17,054 nt of DNA from DATDFB01 sp036522835 (lineage in GTDB: Bacteria; Acidobacteriota; Thermoanaerobaculia; Gp7-AA8). Under the pieces are notes generated by a model. It was not told the origin of the DNA, did not search any database, and saw only the letters and a program-made list of their open reading frames with translations. Shown here piece by piece: positions 13,288 through 17,054 of the stretch (within the stretch, counting starts at the first letter, position 1; the number at the start of each line of letters is the position of its first letter). The position numbers were made by a program, and so were the translations under genes. Location of the stretch: NCBI GenBank assembly GCA_036522835.1, contig DATDFB010000213.1:1-17054 (forward strand). Direction: 5' to 3'.

Positions 13288-14274
13288 TCAATACGGAGAC
13301 TTTAATTCCCTGAAACACGGACAGCCGGTACTGGGGAGGACGAGAAATCTCGTACTTCCACCGAAGGCACTGATATCGTGTTTGAGAACGCTGAACCACG
13401 TTGAAGTCAAGCTCCGACTTCGGCGTTCAAGGTCGTCGACGCGCTGAGGCAGCGGCGTGCGCGCGCCACGTTCGCGGAATCCACTCGAGATCAAGGCTCC
13501 GAGGGCCACGTTACCCCCACTCCGGCCGAGAGCGCGTTCGGCTATCGCGGAGATCTCAGGACTCTCCGACGATGGAATGAAGCGTTCTACCATCCAGTCT
13601 TCCACCCCATCCTCAATCGTGGGCAAGTCACAGTTCCGAAGAAACACTTCTTGCACCATGACGACGCCGAAGCGATCGGCCCGGCCTTCGTCTGCTTGAG
13701 AACATGGGTCGAACCATATATGACCTAGTTCGTGCGCGACAACCCACGTAATACTCTTCCGATATTCGCGCGCGACTGTGGCGAGGGCCGCCGCCTCTAT
13801 GGCTCCCACGTCTGAGCCGCCGTGAACGAGATCTCGAAGCCGTTCCGCCTTGACGCTGGGATAAAGTTGCGACGAATACGCTACGGCCTCCTGCAGCATG
13901 CGAATCATCAGGCCAGTGGTCACTGTGATCACCGGTGGCACCGCACATTGGTCGGCGAAGGCGGTCGGTTCGTCAGAAACTTCGATTTCGATCAAAGGAA
14001 GTTCGAACGGACGCGCAGCCGGCAATTGTCTTTTATTCCGATTCGCCTGGCGCGCGATATCGCTGCCACGTTGCCGCAGGAAATCTGTTAGATACGATTT
14101 CTCGCCATCTCTTAAAGCCGTTTCGTGCGCGGGCAGCCAGCTAGGCGTGAGAGTTCCGTTTTTCGGCAAACGTTCCGCACAGTCATCGTAGTTCATCCTT
14201 ACCTGCACACACGTCATCAAAATAATGCACGAGGAGATCAGCACTAGGCGTTTACATCCGAATATCTGAGGCAC
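13288..14274 (-). CDS. Lipoprotein-type HExxH metallopeptidase, module copy A
   Basis: A 328-residue putative zinc peptidase, paralogous to the protein at 14628-15635. The N-terminus is a signal ending in a lipobox-like LMTC (Cys22). The catalytic core is SITWVVAHELGHIWFDPC with HELGH at 181-185. Then comes DEGRADRFG (195-203), whose glutamate is placed like the third zinc ligand of gluzincins such as M48. Next is VVMVQEVFLRNCDLP (204-218). The C-terminus carries GCPCFREL, conserved in copy B. The start is GTG 14274, 7 nt after AGG in GAGAGG. It overlaps the small lipoprotein gene by 23 bp, so they are translationally coupled. No exact family name is recognised. The natural substrate is unknown; an envelope protein or the partner lipoprotein are possibilities. 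GC is clearly below the flanking genes. Confidence 0.82.
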   Translation of the reverse strand: MPQIFGCKRLVLISSCIILMTCVQVRMNYDDCAERLPKNGTLTPSWLPAHETALRDGEKSYLTDFLRQRGSDIARQANRNKRQLPAARPFELPLIEIEVSDEPTAFADQCAVPPVITVTTGLMIRMLQEAVAYSSQLYPSVKAERLRDLVHGGSDVGAIEAAALATVAREYRKSITWVVAHELGHIWFDPCSQADEGRADRFGVVMVQEVFLRNCDLPTIEDGVEDWMVERFIPSSESPEISAIAERALGRSGGNVALGALISSGFRERGARTPLPQRVDDLERRSRSLTSTWFSVLKHDISAFGGSTRFLVLPSTGCPCFRELKSPY

Positions 14275-14581
14275 GCCCAGACCTCTCGCCTTTGACGTGT
14301 ACCAGCCTCAGGCCGGAGTTAGGACCCGGATCGACGGTCGCCAGAAAAGGGGCGGTGGCGCGACAGACTTGAAGTTGAAAGCCAGCAAAAGTGGCGTCTA
14401 CTAAGTCGTTCTTACTGCATTCAACGACGATCACGTTATCGTACGCGTCAAGGCACTTGTTGCCCTCACAGTCGGCGATGAGCTTTCCAACACCGTACCG
14501 CTCGTACTTCTGCTTACTGACAGAGAACGTTACACAATTGGCCAGCAATAATAGCGCTGCGCAGCTTGCTAGCCCTTTCAT
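14252..14581 (-). CDS. Small cysteine-containing lipoprotein, module copy A
   Basis: A 109-residue protein with a clean lipoprotein signal (MKGLASCAALLLLANC, lipid-acceptor Cys16) and GGAGG 6 nt before its ATG. The mature part has four cysteines (38, 43, 55, 73), with a core ADCEGNKCLDAYD (37-48) and later VDATFAGFQLQVC (61-73), VDPGPNSG (83-90) and GERSGR (98-103). The same pattern occurs in copy B (15604-15945), so this is a real conserved family, but I do not recognise it. The cysteines probably form two disulfides in the periplasm. It is encoded directly before, and overlaps by 23 bp, the metallopeptidase copy A, which suggests equimolar production and a joint role (substrate, inhibitor or chaperone). 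It lies 46 bp after copy B's peptidase gene. Confidence 0.82.
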   Translation of the reverse strand: MKGLASCAALLLLANCVTFSVSKQKYERYGVGKLIADCEGNKCLDAYDNVIVVECSKNDLVDATFAGFQLQVCRATAPFLATVDPGPNSGLRLVHVKGERSGRASDIRM

Positions 14582-14627
14582 CGACCGCCTCCGCTCGCCG
14601 ACTTTTCCCGCATCAATTGCTCTCCAC

Positions 14628-15635
14628 CTAAAATCGATTCAATGTTCGGAAACAGGGGCATCCGGTCTCGGGCACAATGAAAAACTTCGCGGTGCTACCG
14701 TTGTTCATCGGACCGGTGATGTAGTGATCGATGGCACTGAACCATTGAGAGGCGAGATTCTTGCCACCGCTATTGAGCTCGGCGATGCGCTGCGGAATGG
14801 GATCCCGAGTTCCTCGTTCTTCGAAGCCGCTCATACGATAAAACTCCAACGCCACCACGGCCCCGCTTCGGCCAAGCGCGCGCTCACCGATTTCTCCGAT
14901 CGAGTTGGTTTGCTGAAACACGCTCGCGGTCCCTCGCTCCCTGATCCACTCGGAGACCAACTCTTCCGTGGTGGGAAGATCGCAGCTTCGCAGAAAGACC
15001 TCTTGGACCATCTCTACGCCTATTCTGTCCGCGCGGCCTTCGTCGGCATCGCCACAACGATCGAACCAGATATGGCTTTGCTCGTGAGCCAAAACCCAAA
15101 CGACACCCTTTTTGTACTCCCGGGCGACCGTCGCGAGAGCGGCCAGTTCGATTAGTCCCTGCGGCGACTGGCCAAACACGAGATCGTGCAATCGTTCACG
15201 CTTCACCATCGGATACAAGCCAGCCGTATACGAAATGGCCGTGTCGAGGACGCCGCGAAGAAGGCCAGTGCTGACGGAGACGACCGAGTTGCCGTTGCAT
15301 TGATCGGCATAAGCGACGGCAGCATCGTCGATTTGAATTTCGATCGTCGCTGGCCGATACGCTTCCGGTCGGTACCAGTTTCGATCCATCGCCGTGGATA
15401 TCTCTTTCGAGGTGCCGATTAGGAATCGCTTGGCGAGTGTTGGATTCGACGGATGATCGCGGAGGTTGCGAGCGTGTCGCGTGATCCAGTGGTTGCTTGT
15501 CGAATCGACCGCAGCCAGTTTTGCTGCACAGTCATCCGCGTTAACATGGACGCGAACGCATCCCAGCAACGAGGAGGCGACGATTGAGGTGACGGCAACA
15601 ACCCTAATGAGGGTCGCCGATGCCGATCCCAACAC
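14628..15635 (-). CDS. Lipoprotein-type HExxH metallopeptidase, module copy B
   Basis: A 335-residue paralogue of the peptidase at 13288-14274. The signal ends in a lipobox SLLGC (Cys26). The motif region is VVWVLAHEQSHIWFDRC with HEQSH (184-188), then DEGRADRIG (198-206) and VEMVQEVFLRSCDLPT, almost identical to copy A apart from LG to QS inside HExxH. The shared C-terminal end is TGCPCFRTL. I chose the GTG at 15635 because AGGAG stands 8 nt before it; a GTG at 15653 would add six residues but has no ribosome site. Either start overlaps the upstream lipoprotein gene (32 bp for 15635). Role as for copy A. Sequence divergence between copies is large outside the motifs, so the duplication is old or the copies have specialised. 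Confidence 0.82.
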   Translation of the reverse strand: MLGSASATLIRVVAVTSIVASSLLGCVRVHVNADDCAAKLAAVDSTSNHWITRHARNLRDHPSNPTLAKRFLIGTSKEISTAMDRNWYRPEAYRPATIEIQIDDAAVAYADQCNGNSVVSVSTGLLRGVLDTAISYTAGLYPMVKRERLHDLVFGQSPQGLIELAALATVAREYKKGVVWVLAHEQSHIWFDRCGDADEGRADRIGVEMVQEVFLRSCDLPTTEELVSEWIRERGTASVFQQTNSIGEIGERALGRSGAVVALEFYRMSGFEERGTRDPIPQRIAELNSGGKNLASQWFSAIDHYITGPMNNGSTAKFFIVPETGCPCFRTLNRF

Positions 15636-15945
15636 TGCGTCCGCTCCTTTCACCCGTCGTATGCGTGAGTTTGAAACCAGATTTCGCCCCAGGATCGACG
15701 GACTTTAGAAATGGTTCGGTCGTCGGACACACCTTGAGCTTGTATCCGGCGAATGTTGCTTCCACGCGCTGGCCGGCGCGACAGTTTGCCACAACCATGT
15801 CGTCATACGCATCGAGGCAATTCGACCCGGCACAGTCGGCGACGAAGGTGCCGACTTCGAAGCGTTCGAAACGTTGTTTCGTAAAGCCTAAGTCTATACA
15901 ACCGCCAAGAAGTGCGAGTAGAACCAAGCCGGATAGTCGTCTCAT
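15604..15945 (-). CDS. Small cysteine-containing lipoprotein, module copy B
   Basis: A 113-residue paralogue of the small lipoprotein at 14252-14581. It shares the signal/lipobox (LLALLGGC), the ADCAGSNCLDAYDD core, VEATFAGYKLKVC, VDPGAKSG and the GERSGR tail. All four mature cysteines are kept. I chose ATG 15945, which has GGAG 7 nt upstream and gives a proper lipoprotein signal. A GTG at 15981 overlapping the previous stop would add 12 residues ahead of the signal and is less likely. It follows the 256-aa lipoprotein gene after 32 bp and overlaps the start of peptidase copy B. Function unknown; probably the direct partner of that peptidase on the membrane surface. Confidence 0.82.
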   Translation of the reverse strand: MRRLSGLVLLALLGGCIDLGFTKQRFERFEVGTFVADCAGSNCLDAYDDMVVANCRAGQRVEATFAGYKLKVCPTTEPFLKSVDPGAKSGFKLTHTTGERSGRSVGIGIGDPH

Positions 15946-15977
15946 GGTGGTCTCCGCGAATCCGTAGCGAGTTAAAT

Positions 15978-16748
15978 TCACTGGCGAGACTTACCTCTCG
16001 CAATCTCTGAAGCGCTCAGATCCTGAAGTCGAATCGGCTCGCCGACCAGCCCCTGCGCTTTCGTAACGCGCCAAGCGCGATAACCGATCAAGATTGGGGC
16101 TTCGATGTTGAGAGCTTCTTTTCCTACGTACTTCTGCGATGCGGTCGGGGACAATTTCAGCTTTGCCCCCAACTCTGCGTCGAGTTTAAGCGCCCGCCCA
16201 GAGTCGTCCGCGAACTCATAGCGGACGCCCGACGCTCCGAGGACTCTGTTGATCAGAAAGTTCTCAGGGTCGAGAAGGTACGTTCGACATCTATCGTCCT
16301 GCGACAATGAAGCGAAATAGCGAATGACACTGTCACGAGTGATCCGTATGTCGTAGGGATCTGTGATCTGAATGCGAACGGTCTTGACACGGTGATCGCT
16401 GAAAGCTCCGCTCAGGTCGATGCCCTCGATTACAGAGTTCGGCAGGGAGAGTTCTACACCCCAGTCGCGTGAGAGCGTGTACTCCAGCTTCGGCAGGGCC
16501 ACGACCTGTCGAGACGGAGAGACAACGTCGGCTGTCATGCAGCGAGGATCGGGAGGGTCAGGTGAGACCACGACGGATTCGGTTTTGTCCTTAAAGTCGA
16601 CGATTGTGCCGACGCCATCCTTTGTACGTGGCGGAGTGAAGGACTCAAACCCGTTACGTTTCAAATAGGAGGCAAGTGGTGAAGCCGTCTCGCAACCACT
16701 CAGAACAAAAAGTGCAAGCAGACAAAATGTTCCCCGCAGCGATGCCAT
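15978..16748 (-). CDS. Lipoprotein of unknown function, first gene of the module operon
   Basis: A 256-residue protein with signal MASLRGTFCLLALFVLSGC (lipid-acceptor Cys19). The start is set by GAGGAG at 16756-16761, 7 nt before ATG 16748; the open frame continues to 16817, but that extension would bury the signal. The mature part begins with YLKRNGFESFTPPRTKDGVGTIVDF, a compact domain, and has two cysteines in the middle (in DPRCMT and DDRCRTYLL). It lacks HExxH or transmembrane helices after the signal. I do not recognise the family. It leads five co-directional, closely spaced genes, so it is probably expressed with both lipoprotein-peptidase pairs and may act with them in the envelope. 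GC is low, like the rest of the island. Confidence 0.78.
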   Translation of the reverse strand: MASLRGTFCLLALFVLSGCETASPLASYLKRNGFESFTPPRTKDGVGTIVDFKDKTESVVVSPDPPDPRCMTADVVSPSRQVVALPKLEYTLSRDWGVELSLPNSVIEGIDLSGAFSDHRVKTVRIQITDPYDIRITRDSVIRYFASLSQDDRCRTYLLDPENFLINRVLGASGVRYEFADDSGRALKLDAELGAKLKLSPTASQKYVGKEALNIEAPILIGYRAWRVTKAQGLVGEPIRLQDLSASEIARGKSRQ

Positions 16749-16766
16749 TCGCGCGCTCCTCTCTGG

Positions 16767-16779
16767 AGTTCGTAGAACT
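16767..16779. promoter_or_regulatory. Inverted repeat upstream of the lipoprotein-peptidase operon
   Basis: AGTTC-GTA-GAACT is a perfect short dyad 18 bp upstream of the first start codon and just outside its ribosome site. It could be an operator or an mRNA hairpin near the 5' end. No clear -10/-35 pair is visible in the 70 bp between this operon and the truncated oxidoreductase copy. Confidence 0.35.
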
Positions 16780-16818
16780 AATGCTTCGTGGATGATGTGG
16801 GGGTGAGTGTAGCGCATT

Positions 16819-17054
16819 TACATCCTCGGCATGGAAGCCTTCGGCGAGCTCGATGGCCAGCCGGTCGTGGTGGGAACGCAACTCGGCACGTACGCGGAGT
16901 GGATCTGCGTGCCGCAAGCGCGCGCGATGCGCCCGCCGCGCGGCTTCACGCCGGAGGAGTGCGCGGCCTTTCCGGCCAGCTATCTGACGGCGTGGATCGG
17001 CCTGACGGAGATGGCGCGCCTGCGCCCCTCGGACACGCTGCTCGTGACGGCGGC
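16819..17054 (+). pseudogene. 5'-truncated second copy of the MDR quinone oxidoreductase (runs off the window)
   Basis: The sequence equals codons 59 to 137 of the intact gene at 11504-12448 with three substitutions, changing Phe80 to Leu and Ala103 to Pro. It starts abruptly at TAC (16819-16821). The preceding in-frame codons are TAG CGC ATT, so there is a stop nine bases upstream and none of the first 58 codons. The frame stays open to the window edge. The first in-frame ATG (16831, Met63 of the full protein) has no ribosome site and would lack much of the N-terminal catalytic fold. The missing N-terminus makes activity unlikely. As the right arm of a direct repeat it marks the island's right border. 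Confidence 0.93.

Noticed and set aside
14391..15155. 254-residue plus-strand frame across the peptidase copy B region
   Set aside because: Antisense to a gene with HExxH, lipobox and a clear paralogue; no start signal.
16767..16779. LexA box
   Set aside because: The AGTTC-N3-GAACT dyad has the wrong orientation and spacing for the usual GAAC-N4-GTTC or GTTC-N7-GTTC sites.
11678..17054. Composite transposon or integrative element
   Set aside because: No transposase, integrase, tRNA target or terminal inverted repeats are visible; the direct repeats are parts of an ordinary gene.

Overview
The window looks like a chromosomal segment of a high-GC, Gram-negative-type bacterium: there are several lipoprotein signals, a periplasmic PBP4-type carboxypeptidase and a periplasmic DsbA-like protein. 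A degenerate CHSERSEE-type interspersed element, an EXORDIUM-like secreted protein and a SurA/DsbA-type fusion would fit Acidobacteriota or a neighbouring phylum. That placement is inference; the window has no rRNA or other strong taxonomic marker.

Layout. (1) 1-1538, rightward: the 3' end of an unidentified gene, then a lipoprotein D-alanyl-D-alanine carboxypeptidase (PBP4/S13) starting inside its stop codon. (2) 1541-4326, leftward: HAD phosphatase, M19 membrane dipeptidase, GNAT acetyltransferase and a zinc-ribbon protein, tightly packed. (3) 4493-6675, rightward: a structured leader, a secreted EXORDIUM-like protein and a SurA-like/DsbA-like periplasmic oxidoreductase starting 3 nt later. 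(4) 6667-9597, leftward: a 976-residue SEFIR-STAND NTPase-helical repeat protein, a plausible anti-phage effector. (5) 9651-10004: a small membrane protein, then a palindromic element that carries the stop codons of both convergent neighbours. (6) 10088-12448: a divergent pair, a StyA-like FAD monooxygenase (leftward) and an MDR quinone oxidoreductase (rightward).

(7) 12449-16818 is an accessory island with visibly lower GC, especially from about 13.3 kb. It starts with 43-bp tandem repeats, then an arsR-family pseudogene broken by several frameshifts. After that come five leftward genes that look like one operon: a 256-aa lipoprotein, then two paralogous copies of a two-gene module, each a roughly 110-residue cysteine-containing lipoprotein overlapping a lipoprotein-type HExxH metallopeptidase. 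(8) From 16819 to the window edge is a second, about 98.7% identical copy of the quinone oxidoreductase, missing its first 58 codons. The island is therefore bracketed by direct repeats of the same gene.

The most promising undescribed system is the duplicated lipoprotein-metallopeptidase module with its companion lipoprotein. The SEFIR-STAND gene is the best candidate for immunity. The qor direct repeats could be a real duplication that lets the island be lost by recombination, or a chimeric assembly join; the sequence alone does not decide.
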